Positions 43,475 through 51,733 of a stretch of DNA of 64,000 nt are shown piece after piece. Every line of letters starts with the position of its first letter. The first letter of the stretch is position 1. The DNA comes from CAZADA01 sp964524065 (GTDB taxonomy: Bacteria > Pseudomonadota > Alphaproteobacteria > Caulobacterales > Maricaulaceae): assembly GCA_964524065.1 (NCBI GenBank), contig CAZGCB010000001.1, positions 1 to 64,000 on the forward strand. Direction: 5' to 3'. The notes beneath the pieces are model-generated. The model did not search any database. It was given only the letters and a program-made list of their open reading frames with translations, and was not told the origin of the DNA. The position numbers and the translations under genes were made by a program.

Positions 43475-44053
43475 TCAGCTATCGCCAGCCTTGTTTGCAG
43501 CGCCGTGCGGATCCGTCGCCGCCGGAGCGTCCACGTCCTCCTGCGGCAGGGCTTCTTGGCGATCAAGGATCACCACGCCCTTCGCCACATCCACATGCGG
43601 CGCGGCCGCCAAAGTGAAGGGACAGTACCACGCGCCCTTCACCCCCGGCGTCTGATGGATCTCCAAAAGGTCGCCCGAGCCGAAATCATGCACGGCCTTG
43701 ATGCGCCCCAGATCCTCTCCCGCCAAGTCTTGCACCGCCAGGCCAATCAAATCGGCATGGTAGAACTCGTCAGTTTCCAGTGCGGGCAAACGCGCCCGTT
43801 CCACATGCAGGCGTGCGGATTTCAGCGCGGCGGCTTCCTCGCGGCTCGTGACTTCGGTGGTGTACGCCGCAAAGCCATCCTTGACATGACGCCAAGACTC
43901 CACCGTGAGAAACGCGCGCCCCTCCCCATCCAAAAACGGGTTATAGTCAAATAAATCCTCGGGTTGTTCTGTGAAGGACTTGATGCGCACTTCGCCGCGC
44001 ACCCCAAACGCGCCCGCCACAGCGCCCAAGACAATCAAGTCGCGGCTTGGCAC
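43475..44053 (-). CDS. rimM: Ribosome maturation factor RimM
   Basis: The 192-residue 16S rRNA maturation factor has an N-terminal domain (GAVAGAFGVRGEVRIKSFTE) and a PRC-barrel C-terminal domain (EFYHADLIGLAVQDLAGEDLG). The C-terminal extension of about 20 residues is Ala/Asp-rich. It overlaps the GNAT gene upstream by 19 bp. Next downstream is ruvC, not the usual trmD. Confidence 0.95.
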   Translation of the reverse strand: MPSRDLIVLGAVAGAFGVRGEVRIKSFTEQPEDLFDYNPFLDGEGRAFLTVESWRHVKDGFAAYTTEVTSREEAAALKSARLHVERARLPALETDEFYHADLIGLAVQDLAGEDLGRIKAVHDFGSGDLLEIHQTPGVKGAWYCPFTLAAAPHVDVAKGVVILDRQEALPQEDVDAPAATDPHGAANKAGDS

Positions 44054-44610
44054 GTGTTCACATCCTTCATCAGCATCACCACCGTCTTGCCGGCATCACT
44101 GACCCGCGTTTCAAGACGCTGAAAGCCAAGCCTTTGGTGAAACGCCAGCGATTGGGGGTTAGGCGGCTTTTCATTCACCTCACAGGCCAAGATGCCAGCC
44201 CCCCGTGCGCGCATGTGCGTTTCAAGGTCCGCATAAAGCGCGCGGCCAAGGCCACGCCCCCAAGCGCCGGCCTCAACAGCGACACGATCAACATACCAAA
44301 AATCTGCGAAGCGCCTGGAAAACCAACGATAATTGTCGCTGGAATATGCCGTGCCCGACGGCATCGCCAGCAAAAATCCCATCACAACGCCATCACACTC
44401 CGCCACCCGCGCCACGCCGCAGTGAGCCAACAGCGCGCCCAGCTCCGTCGCCTCCAAAGTCGGCAACGCAGGGATCGAAGCATTATTGAGAGCCACGATC
44501 GATGCGCCATCAGCAGAAGATACGTCCCGTATCACCATCGCAGCGCTAGCATCAGCGAGATATGATTGGCGGCACGACCCGTCGATGCCTTCGCGATCAG
44601 CCAATGTCAT
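44035..44610 (-). CDS. GNAT N-acetyltransferase inserted between rpsP and rimM
   Basis: The ~191-residue acetyltransferase contains acetyl-CoA motif A VDRVAVEAGAWGRGLGRALY and motif B NPQSLAFHQRLGFQRLE, as in RimI-like GNATs. ATG 44610 is used. ATG 44538, nearer the domain, lacks a clear ribosome-binding site, and a TTG at 44628 would overlap the rpsP stop. The 19-bp overlap with rimM suggests cotranscription. Location in a ribosomal operon makes a ribosomal or translation-factor target conceivable, but this is inference. Confidence 0.83.
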   Translation of the reverse strand: MTLADREGIDGSCRQSYLADASAAMVIRDVSSADGASIVALNNASIPALPTLEATELGALLAHCGVARVAECDGVVMGFLLAMPSGTAYSSDNYRWFSRRFADFWYVDRVAVEAGAWGRGLGRALYADLETHMRARGAGILACEVNEKPPNPQSLAFHQRLGFQRLETRVSDAGKTVVMLMKDVNTCQAAT

Positions 44611-44624
44611 ACACCTGGAGCCAC

Positions 44625-45101
44625 TCAACTCTCAGCAGTTTCTTCAGCGGGGGCCGCTTTAGCCTCTTCTTCAGCGGCCTTTTTCGCCTCTTCTTTTTCC
44701 GCTTTTTCAGCAAGACGTTGCTTCGCGGCCTCGCCTGGCTCCCCCTTTTTCGGGTTATTGCCAGCTTTCCAAATATAGAGCGGACGGGCGCCCGCTTCAC
44801 CTTCCGGCACACGGATGAGTTCCGGCGCATCAGCGCCGTCCGGCATGTCTTCTTTCACATGGATGAAGGAGAAAAACCGCGCCACCCGATCGGTGGGCGT
44901 GGCGCCTTTCTTGATCCACGCATCGGCTTTGGCGAAGTCCACCACCACCCGCTCGTCATGATCTTTCGGTAGCAGTGGATTGTAGCGGCCGATCTTTTCA
45001 ATGAAGCGGCCATCACGCGGCGAGCGGCTGTCCGCCACAACAATCCGATAAAAGGGACGCTTCTTGGCGCCGCCACGGGCAAGTCTGATTTTCAGGGCCA
45101 T
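44625..45101 (-). CDS. rpsP: 30S ribosomal protein S16
   Basis: The 158-residue product has an S16 core in residues 1-85 (MALKIRLARGGAKKRPFYRI, DSRSPRDGRFIEKIGRYNP). The remaining ~70 residues form a low-complexity Lys/Glu/Ala tail (KAEKEEAKKAAEEEAKAAPA). E. coli S16 has 82 residues. Long charged tails occur in alphaproteobacterial S16 proteins. It is in the ffh-rpsP-rimM neighbourhood. Confidence 0.97.
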   Translation of the reverse strand: MALKIRLARGGAKKRPFYRIVVADSRSPRDGRFIEKIGRYNPLLPKDHDERVVVDFAKADAWIKKGATPTDRVARFFSFIHVKEDMPDGADAPELIRVPEGEAGARPLYIWKAGNNPKKGEPGEAAKQRLAEKAEKEEAKKAAEEEAKAAPAEETAES

Positions 45102-45162
45102 CGTCTGTCTCTTTCCTTCACTCTCATGCGCTTATTCTTGGGTTATCACGTGTCGATACCGA

Positions 45163-45711
45163 CTAACCGAAGCGGTCATCATGCGGATCGATCAGGATAT
45201 CGTCGCTGAACACGCAGTGTTCGGCGGCAGGCGCGTCAGGCAAAAAGCTGCGGCGGATGTCGGTCGGCTCGGGATTAAATCGGCCGTTTTCAAACCAAAT
45301 CAGGCCTGACACGTCGCGCATTTGATAGACAAACGCGTCGTAATCAGGCCGAAAACGCCAGCGTTCAGCCGCCGCCGCCACGCCGCGCTCCAAAACCGGT
45401 TGGCCAAGCTGATTGCGCGCGTCGCGGGTGACGCAGCAGGCGCGCACATTGTCTGTCGTCCCATCCGTCAGCACATCGAACACGAGGCGACACGTCCCCT
45501 CGACGCGCACGCCGGGCGCGATCTGTGTGGTCTGAGCCGGCGCAATGTAACGGAGCAGCTCCGGAACCGCGGCGCCGTCCGGCGCCGCCACGTCTATGCG
45601 TGGCGCATCGAGATCTACCGGGATGCGCGCCCGATCCGCCGGATGCGCCGCGGCCCCCGCGCCCAACAGAGCACTGACCGCAAGGGCCCAGAACCAAATC
45701 CGCCGCGTCAT
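45163..45711 (-). CDS. Periplasmic protein with TonB C-terminal-like domain
   Basis: The 182-residue protein has an N-terminal hydrophobic signal (about 1-22, ending AAAHP). Its core GTCRLVFDVLTDGTTDNVRA, with AAERWRFRPD further on, resembles the TonB C-terminal fold. It has four cysteines (TCRL, ACCV, EHCV) that could form disulfides. No proline-rich spacer is present, so it is not a standard TonB. ATG 45711 overlaps the ffh stop as ATGA, placing it in the ffh-rpsP operon. Function unknown. Confidence 0.7.
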   Translation of the reverse strand: MTRRIWFWALAVSALLGAGAAAHPADRARIPVDLDAPRIDVAAPDGAAVPELLRYIAPAQTTQIAPGVRVEGTCRLVFDVLTDGTTDNVRACCVTRDARNQLGQPVLERGVAAAAERWRFRPDYDAFVYQMRDVSGLIWFENGRFNPEPTDIRRSFLPDAPAAEHCVFSDDILIDPHDDRFG

Positions 45712-47387
45712 TTCCCACCCCGCGGAAAACCCTTGGGCAGGCCGTCGGGCCCGAGCTCGATGTCGCCCGCCCCCGGCAAACCCGGCAAGCCGCCGGCATT
45801 GGAGCCCGGCAGTCCCGGCAGCCCTTGACCGCCTGCGCCAGGCAGGCCAGGCATGGCGCCGCCGCCGGGAAGCCCTGGCATAGCGCCGCGGCCGCCCTTG
45901 CCCTTGCGTGGTTGGCCCTTGGCGCGGCCTTTGCCCTTTTGGCCCTTGGCTTTGCCGGTGACGGCGCGGCCGCCGCCCAACGCCCCACCTTGCCCCAAAG
46001 CCGCTAAGGCCGCCGGGTCCGGCAAGCCAGCCTCAGCCCCGCCCGCGGCGCCGGAGAGGGCGCCCATCATGCCGCCAAACGGGCCTTTGCCCTTGCCCAT
46101 GCCTTTGACCATGTCCGCCATCTGGCGATGCATTTTCAGCAGCCGGTTCACGTCCGCCACTTGCGTGCCGGAGCCGGCGGCGATGCGTTTTTTGCGCGAG
46201 GCCCGCAGGAGGTCCGGCTCGGCCCGCTCCTTCGGCGTCATGGAGGAGATGATGGCCTCCTGACGTTTCAGCTCGCGATCATCCATGCCCATGGCGGCGG
46301 CGCCCTTCATTTTGCCGGCGCCCGGCAGCATCCCAAGCATGGCGCCAAGGCCGCCCATTTTCTGCAATTGACGCAGCTGGCCGGCCATATCGTCCAGGTC
46401 GAACTTGCCCTTGGCCATTTTCTTGGCGAGCTTTTCGGCCTGGGCTTGGTCGGCGGTTTCAGCGGCCTTCTCCACCAGGGAGACAATGTCGCCGCGGCCC
46501 AAAATGCGCCCGGCGATGCGGCGTGGATCAAAGGGCTCGAGGCCGTCGAGTTTCTCACCCACACCCAACAGCTTGATGGGCAGTCCCGTGACGGCGCGCA
46601 TGGACAGCGCCGCGCCGCCGCGGCCATCACCGTCCACACGCGTCAGCACCAAGCCCGTCAGCGGCAAGCGCTCATGGAAGCGCTGGGCTGTCTCTACCGC
46701 GTCCTGACCGGTGAGGCTGTCAGCCACCAAGAGGATTTCATGCGGATTGGCGACGGCGGAAATGGCGGCGGCTTCCGCCATCATGTCTTCATCGATGGAG
46801 GTGCGCCCGGCCGTGTCGAGGATGACGACGTCCTGCCCGCCCAGTTGCGCGGCCGACATGGCGCGCTTGGCGATGTCCACGGCTTGCTGGCCGGGAACAA
46901 TCGGGAGGAAATCCACCTCCGCCTGACCGGCAAGGGTTTTCAGCTGCTCCATCGCCGCCGGACGGCGGGTGTCGAGCGAAGCCAGCAGAACCCGCTTGCG
47001 CTCCTTCTTCAGGCGCTTGGCGATTTTGCCGGCTGTGGTGGTTTTACCCGAGCCCTGCAGGCCCGCCATCATAATCACGGCCGGTGGCGTCACCTCGACA
47101 TTGAGGCCAGTGGCCGCGTCCTCCCCGCCCAGCATGTCCACGAGGGCGTCATGGACGATTTTGATGACTTGCTGGCCCGGCGCGACGGCGCGGATCACCG
47201 CCTCGCCCACGGCTTCGGTTTTCACCGTGGCGATGAAACCCTTCACCACCGGCAGCGCGACATCCGCCTCCAACAGCGCCACACGCACCTCGCGCAGGGC
47301 CGCCTCGACATCCTTTTCCGACAGCGCGCCGCGCCCGGTGAGGTTGTCAAAGACGCCGCCAAGGCGCTCGGAGAGAGTGTCGAACAT
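45708..47387 (-). CDS. ffh: Signal recognition particle GTPase with extended Gly/Pro tail
   Basis: The 559-residue SRP54/Ffh protein delivers ribosomes synthesising membrane proteins to FtsY. The N domain is followed by the G domain with G1 GLQGSGKTTTAGKIA, DTRRPAA and DTAGR motifs. The M domain has GMGDM-type methionine-rich helices (about 330-450). Beyond the normal end, roughly 95 residues are low complexity, first Lys/Gly-rich (KAKGQKGKGRAKGQPRKGK) and then a series of LPG units. The usual length is about 450-500 residues. It is the first gene of the rpsP-rimM group. Confidence 0.96.
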   Translation of the reverse strand: MFDTLSERLGGVFDNLTGRGALSEKDVEAALREVRVALLEADVALPVVKGFIATVKTEAVGEAVIRAVAPGQQVIKIVHDALVDMLGGEDAATGLNVEVTPPAVIMMAGLQGSGKTTTAGKIAKRLKKERKRVLLASLDTRRPAAMEQLKTLAGQAEVDFLPIVPGQQAVDIAKRAMSAAQLGGQDVVILDTAGRTSIDEDMMAEAAAISAVANPHEILLVADSLTGQDAVETAQRFHERLPLTGLVLTRVDGDGRGGAALSMRAVTGLPIKLLGVGEKLDGLEPFDPRRIAGRILGRGDIVSLVEKAAETADQAQAEKLAKKMAKGKFDLDDMAGQLRQLQKMGGLGAMLGMLPGAGKMKGAAAMGMDDRELKRQEAIISSMTPKERAEPDLLRASRKKRIAAGSGTQVADVNRLLKMHRQMADMVKGMGKGKGPFGGMMGALSGAAGGAEAGLPDPAALAALGQGGALGGGRAVTGKAKGQKGKGRAKGQPRKGKGGRGAMPGLPGGGAMPGLPGAGGQGLPGLPGSNAGGLPGLPGAGDIELGPDGLPKGFPRGGK

Positions 47388-47411
47388 AGAGGCTCCCGGA
47401 TAACGCAGTTA

Positions 47412-47441
47412 CCCCGCCGGGCGAGCCTTCGCCGGGCGGGG
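47412..47441 (-). other. Strong GC hairpin in the ffh leader
   Basis: CCCCGCCGGGCG and CGCCGGGCGGGG form a 12-bp stem with one mismatch and a 6-nt loop, 25 bp upstream of the ffh ATG. No T-run follows on the minus strand, so it is either a poor terminator for the preceding small membrane protein gene or a structured 5' leader. Confidence 0.45.
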
Positions 47442-47553
47442 TGCCAGGTTGGTAACCATGGCGGGCTGACCCGTCAACGGAAAATCGGGGCGGTCAGCCT
47501 CCCGGCCGCACAGTCTTGCTTAATTTTGTGAGACTGGCAGGCCTGGCTCGCGG

Positions 47554-47892
47554 CTAACCCGCCCGCAGTCGCTTCAGCAAGGCCGGCAGGCGCACCACCG
47601 CCCAGGCCGCTGTCACGATGTTGCCGAGGAAAAAGACGGGGACCGCCCAGGCGAGGCCAACCCAAAGCTTGCGCTCAAACGCGAGGATGATCACCGCGAA
47701 AATGAAGAAGCCGACATAAAGGTCCACCAGGCTCACCACGCCCCATTCGGTGGCCATGAACCGGTTCAGCTCGGACGCAAAGCCGCCCTCGCCAGGGATC
47801 CGCCACACCGGATCGCCCGTGATCTCCGCAAAAATATAATACGCCAGCGCCAGCCCCAGAGCGGCGATCACGGCGCGCAACACATGCAGCAT
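47554..47892 (-). CDS. Small membrane protein of unknown function
   Basis: The 112-residue product has three predicted membrane helices at about 3-22, 52-70 and 75-95, with a short acidic loop after the first (ITGDPVWRIPGEGG). The ends are basic (RLPALLKRLRAG). It loosely resembles DUF1475/DUF2834-type small membrane proteins, but I do not recognise it securely. It lies upstream of ffh on the same strand, 166 bp away, and may be transcribed separately. Confidence 0.65.
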   Translation of the reverse strand: MLHVLRAVIAALGLALAYYIFAEITGDPVWRIPGEGGFASELNRFMATEWGVVSLVDLYVGFFIFAVIILAFERKLWVGLAWAVPVFFLGNIVTAAWAVVRLPALLKRLRAG

Positions 47893-48024
47893 GGGAACCC
47901 CCGATGTCAGATCATCGTGCACCTATACGCAGCCTGGCGTTGTCCGGTTCGCCACGCCAGGCGGCTCAAGGCGCCGGCTCACGGTGCGACGCAAACGCCT
48001 GGACATCGGCCGCAAGGGCGCGGC

Positions 48025-48789
48025 TCACGCCTGCGGAATGCGCGCGATGTAAAAGCCATAGCTGATGTAAGCGGCGAAGCGTTCATAGAGCGCGATCTCC
48101 GCCTGCTCGGCCGCCACAAGGGCCTGCGCCGCCTCGGCCGCGTCCGATCCCGCATGACGGGTCAAAAACGCCGCGAAGCGCTCCTGCAAAGGGCGGTAAT
48201 ACGCATCCAGCCAGCATGTCTGGGGCAATGAAAAATAGCCCAAGGGCTCATAGCCTTGCCCCTCCAGCACGGCGATTTTCGCCGCCGCGGTGTCCACTTC
48301 GGGGTATGCGCGCACCCAATGCTCGGTCAGTTCTGCGGGACGCTCGCGCGTCAAAAACGTCAACTCCGACACCGCCAACACGCCGCCCGGCTTCACAAAG
48401 CGCCGCCAGCGGCGCACCCCCTCAGCAAAACCGAGATTGTAAATCGCGCCCTCAGCCCAAATGGCGTCGAGGCTCTGCGGCTCAAAAATCAGATCCTCCA
48501 TGGAGGCGCAGAGCGGACGGATCCGCGCGCCGAGCCCGGCCCTCTCGGCGCGTTGCTCCAGTTCCCGCAAAAATGCCGGCGCGAAATCCACCGCGATGAT
48601 GTCGGCGTCCAGCGCCTCGGCCAGCACCAGGGTGGCGGCGCCCGTCCCGCACCCCATATCCGCGATGGTGAGATTGGGGCGCCCGGTCAGCCCGGACAAT
48701 TCGATCGCGCGACGAGTTTCAGCCGCGCCGCCGGGGCCCTGGCGCCAGCCACCGCGATGCAGGTCGATCAGCAGCGTGAGATCATCCAT
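48025..48789 (-). CDS. Class I SAM-dependent methyltransferase
   Basis: The 254-residue product has a UbiE-like fold, with motif I TIADMGCGTGAATLVLAEAL near residue 40, the acidic strand IIAVDFAP and SLDAIWAEGAIYNLGF. ATG 48789 is preferred, as a longer frame to 48816 adds nine residues with no homology. A small molecule is the likely methyl acceptor. No neighbour shows which. Confidence 0.83.
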   Translation of the reverse strand: MDDLTLLIDLHRGGWRQGPGGAAETRRAIELSGLTGRPNLTIADMGCGTGAATLVLAEALDADIIAVDFAPAFLRELEQRAERAGLGARIRPLCASMEDLIFEPQSLDAIWAEGAIYNLGFAEGVRRWRRFVKPGGVLAVSELTFLTRERPAELTEHWVRAYPEVDTAAAKIAVLEGQGYEPLGYFSLPQTCWLDAYYRPLQERFAAFLTRHAGSDAAEAAQALVAAEQAEIALYERFAAYISYGFYIARIPQA

Positions 48790-48840
48790 AGGCGTTGCGG
48801 ACGAACCGCCTCTCACAACAGCGTAAAGGGGTGGGACCTA

Positions 48841-48936
48841 GGGGCGTTGTCGCACGCCCCGATGTGACGGGCAGCCAATGCTGGGTCAGCCCCGCGCGGG
48901 GGTCAGCGTCGCGCGGGCCGCCCCGCGGAGCCACGC
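48841..48936. other. Hairpin-rich intergenic sequence downstream of dksA
   Basis: GGGGCG/CGCCCC arms (48841-48860) and the palindrome CCCCGCGCGGGG lie within 100 bp after the dksA stop. One or both could end dksA transcription, but no T-tract follows on the minus strand. Confidence 0.35.
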
Positions 48937-49368
48937 TTAATCGTCGCGGTGGACCTTTTCGCGCCGCTCATGGCGTTCTTGGGCCTCCAACGACAGGGTC
49001 GCGGTGGGCCGCGCCTCCAAACGGGCCACGCCAATGGGCTCGCCGGTTTCATAGCAATAACCGTATTCACCCTCATCAATACGGCGCAGAGCGGAGTCGA
49101 TTTTCGAGATCAGCTTGCGCTGGCGGTCGCGGGTGCGCAGCTCCAGCGCGCGATCGGTTTCGGAGTTGGCCCGATCCACCAAATCCGCCAAAGGCGTTTG
49201 GTCCCGCTGCATATCGTCCAGCGTCAGCTTGCTTTCGGTGAGGATGTCCTGCTTCCACGCCAGCAGCTTACGCCGGAAATACTCCAACATGCGCGGGTTC
49301 ATGAAAGGCTCGCCGTCGCCCGGACGGTAGTCGTCGGGAACTTCGCTGAAGTCTTCAGCTGCGCTCAT
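48937..49368 (-). CDS. dksA: RNA polymerase-binding transcription factor DksA
   Basis: The 143-residue protein enters the RNA polymerase secondary channel and acts with ppGpp. The coiled coil carries the conserved acids as LVDRANSETDRALELRTRDR. The zinc-finger region reads YGYCYETGEPIG and later RPTATLSLEAQE, so only one of the four usual cysteines remains. The same reduction is known for Rhodobacter sphaeroides DksA, which is active. ATG 49368 fits the family. fliX lies upstream, 77 bp away. Confidence 0.95.
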   Translation of the reverse strand: MSAAEDFSEVPDDYRPGDGEPFMNPRMLEYFRRKLLAWKQDILTESKLTLDDMQRDQTPLADLVDRANSETDRALELRTRDRQRKLISKIDSALRRIDEGEYGYCYETGEPIGVARLEARPTATLSLEAQERHERREKVHRDD

Positions 49369-49445
49369 GATCCACCCCTATCCGTCCATCGATCGCCATT
49401 CATATGGTCTGATTTCATCGCCTTGCACACACGCGCCGATGAATT

Positions 49446-49880
49446 TTACGTTACGTCCCGACCGCGTTTAGCCAGCTCGACGGCCGCGCGCAACTCAATG
49501 GCCCGCATCAACGCCGCCAAGTCGCCATCAAGGGCGCCAGACCGATCCCGCGCGCGCCCCGCCAACACCAAATGCTGCAGGGCGGACACCTCCGCCCCCG
49601 CGCCGCGCGACGTGAGCAACCCCTGTTGCAGCGCGTCCAACGCATCCAGCATAGCGGCCCCGCGGGCCGCCTCCTCACGCGCGTCCGGCGCCTCACCCTG
49701 CAACGCAAACACCGCTTGGGGATGCGATAGGGCGTTGACCGGCGCCGCCGGCGCGGCCCCGACCGCCGCATCCGGAGGCGGCGCCTTAAGAGCGGTGAAC
49801 GCCCCCTCCATAGCGGCTGTACGGCGCGCGGGGGCGACCCGGCGCGGGGCGATGGGCGATGCGGGGGGCGGAATCTTCAT
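49446..49880 (-). CDS. fliX: Class II flagellar assembly regulator FliX
   Basis: The 144-residue product matches Caulobacter-type FliX. It has a basic Pro/Ala-rich N-terminus and a C-terminal helical region containing AAMLDALDALQQGLL and LAALMRAIELRAAVELAKRG. In Caulobacter, FliX links completion of the class II basal body to FlbD-activated sigma-54 transcription, and its gene is divergent from flgI, as here. ATG 49880 follows GGGGAGG. The identification rests on length, tail motif and context. Confidence 0.85.
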   Translation of the reverse strand: MKIPPPASPIAPRRVAPARRTAAMEGAFTALKAPPPDAAVGAAPAAPVNALSHPQAVFALQGEAPDAREEAARGAAMLDALDALQQGLLTSRGAGAEVSALQHLVLAGRARDRSGALDGDLAALMRAIELRAAVELAKRGRDVT

Positions 49881-50200
49881 GATGCGCAGCTCTCACCTCC
49901 CCGCCATCCTAACCGCCCAGCCATACGCCGCGCTTAAGCGGGACCCTCGCATTGCGCCGACCCCCTGCCCTGCCGCGGCGGCGCCGAACGCTCGGAAAAT
50001 CCTGCCCATGGGCGCCCCATGCCGACCATAGCGGCCGCCGGCGTGACGCGGTCCGCCGCAGGGCGAGACTTACGCAACGCCTTGATGTCGTTTTGATGTC
50101 GCGGCGTGCGTGCGGGCGCCGCGTGGCCGGCCGGATGCGATCGGCGCTGGCCCGGCTTTCGCATTGGTGCAGCGATCCAGTGGACGCAGCGGAGGCTGGC
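49881..50200. other. 320-bp divergent flagellar regulatory region
   Basis: The interval between fliX (minus) and flgI (plus) has no supported gene. It holds the fliX ribosome-binding site, a sigma-54-like promoter at 50148-50163 facing flgI, and GGAGG at 50191-50195 before the flgI ATG. An open frame reading from 49952 into flgI lacks homology before 50201. Confidence 0.6.
50148..50163 (+). promoter_or_regulatory. Sigma-54-like promoter upstream of flgI
   Basis: TGGCCCGGCTTTCGCA matches the sigma-54 consensus at 10 of 12 specified positions and keeps the invariant GG-N10-GC spacing. It ends 38 bp before the flgI ATG and lies beside fliX, a known partner of sigma-54 flagellar control. GC-rich DNA yields chance matches, so the support is moderate. 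Confidence 0.5.
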
Positions 50201-51319
50201 ATGACGCGCGAAGGCATCGGAGGAGCGATACTCACCGCCATCGCGGCGCTCGTTCTGGCGGGCGCGGATGCGGCGGCCGACACGCGCATAAAAGACATCG
50301 CCGATTTTGAAGGCGTGCGGGACAATCAGCTGGTGGGCTATGGGCTGGTGTTGGGCCTCAACGGCACGGGCGACAGTGTCGGCTCCACGCCCCAAACCCG
50401 TCAAAGTCTGGAGGCGCTGCTGGAGCGCTTCGGCGTCAACACCCGCGACGCCAACGTCAATCCGGCCAATGTGGCTGCGGTCATCGTCACGGCCAATCTG
50501 CCTAGCTTCGCCATGGCCGGCGCGCGGCTGGACGTCAGCGTCGCCACCACGGGAGACGCCAGCGATCTGTCCGGCGGCATGCTGCTCGCCACCCCGCTTC
50601 TGGGCGCGGACGGGCAAGTCTACGCCGTCGCCCAAGGCGCGGTGAACGCCAATGGCTTCAGCGCCGGCGGCGAGGGCGCCGCCATCATCCGCGACGTGCC
50701 CACCACCGGCCGCATCGCCAACGGCGCCATTGTCGAGCGCGAGCTGCGTTATGATTTCGCGGGGCAAAACAGCATCCGCCTGGCTTTGCGCAATCCCGAC
50801 TTCGCGACAGCTGGGCGCATGACGGCCGCCATCAATCGCTTTTTGGGCGGCCCGGCCGCGCGCGCGCTCAATTCCGGCGTCGTGCAAGTGACCCGTCCGG
50901 CCGCTTTGGAGGGCGATATGGTGACGTTGGTGACGGCGCTGGAACAGCTGCGCGTGGCCCCCGATCAGCCCGCGCGCGTGGTCATTGACGACGCTTCCGG
51001 CGTGGTGGTGATGGGCGCCAATGTGCGCGTCTCCACCGTGGCTATCGCCCAGGGCTCGCTCACCATCTCCGTCAGCGAAGCGCCGGTGGCCAGCCAGGCG
51101 CTGCCCGGCGCTCCTGGCGGCGAGACGCAAGTGCTGCCGCGCACCGAAGTGCTGGTGGAGGAAGCCATTGGCGGGCTGGCCGTCGTGGATGGCGGCGTGC
51201 CCCTCTCGGACTTGGTGGACGGCCTCAACGTCCTTGGCGTCGCACCGCGCGATCTCATCACCATCCTGCAAGCGTTGAAGGCCGCTGGCGCGCTGCAGGC
51301 GGAAATCGAAGTCATTTAA
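50201..51319 (+). CDS. flgI: Flagellar P-ring protein FlgI
   Basis: The 372-residue periplasmic protein forms the P ring around the flagellar rod. A signal peptide of about 28 residues ends ADAAAD. RIKDIADFEGVRDNQLVGYG is the family's N-terminal signature, LVLGLNGTGDS follows, and near the C-terminus LNVLGVAPRDLITILQALKA. ATG 50201 with GGAGG six bases upstream is clear. It starts a plus-strand operon of flgI, flgJ-like and flgN-like genes. Confidence 0.98.
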   Translation: MTREGIGGAILTAIAALVLAGADAAADTRIKDIADFEGVRDNQLVGYGLVLGLNGTGDSVGSTPQTRQSLEALLERFGVNTRDANVNPANVAAVIVTANLPSFAMAGARLDVSVATTGDASDLSGGMLLATPLLGADGQVYAVAQGAVNANGFSAGGEGAAIIRDVPTTGRIANGAIVERELRYDFAGQNSIRLALRNPDFATAGRMTAAINRFLGGPAARALNSGVVQVTRPAALEGDMVTLVTALEQLRVAPDQPARVVIDDASGVVVMGANVRVSTVAIAQGSLTISVSEAPVASQALPGAPGGETQVLPRTEVLVEEAIGGLAVVDGGVPLSDLVDGLNVLGVAPRDLITILQALKAAGALQAEIEVI

Positions 51320-51360
51320 TCCCGACACGCCGCGCCTTTGCCCGCGGCCGGAGCACGCTC

Positions 51361-51681
51361 ATGGATCCGTTTGCACGTCTCAACTTCGTCCGCACCGAAA
51401 GCGTGACCGCGCGCCCCGGCGCCGACGCGTCAAACGCCGCACGCGCCCGCGACGCCGCCGAAGCGTTCGAAACCTTCTTTCTCAGCCAGACCTTCGCCCA
51501 GATGCGCACGGACATTTCCGCGGAGCCGCCCTTTGGCGGCGGATCGGGCGAACGGGCGTTTCAGTCCTTTCTTAACGAAGCTTACGCAAAAGCTATCGTG
51601 CGCAGCGGCGGCGTGGGACTGAGCGATCGCTTGATGGCCGACATCCTCGCGCGCCAGGCGCAAGACGACGCGGGGCGCTAA
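51361..51681 (+). CDS. FlgJ-type rod-binding protein
   Basis: The 106-residue product corresponds to the N-terminal rod-binding domain of FlgJ (called CheL in Caulobacter). FETFFLSQTFAQMRTDI and GERAFQSFLNEAYAKAIVRS are the matching segments. The peptidoglycan hydrolase domain of enterobacterial FlgJ is absent, as is common in alphaproteobacteria. It probably helps assemble the rod through the wall. It is 41 bp after flgI. Confidence 0.9.
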   Translation: MDPFARLNFVRTESVTARPGADASNAARARDAAEAFETFFLSQTFAQMRTDISAEPPFGGGSGERAFQSFLNEAYAKAIVRSGGVGLSDRLMADILARQAQDDAGR

Positions 51682-51733
51682 GGCGCCCGGCCGATCACAT
51701 TGGCGAGCATCCGCCGCGTTCAGGAGACGGATT

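Noticed and set aside
47388..47553. SRP (4.5S) RNA next to ffh
   Set aside because: The conserved GGAAGCAGCC-type loop of SRP RNA is absent. Only a GC hairpin is present.
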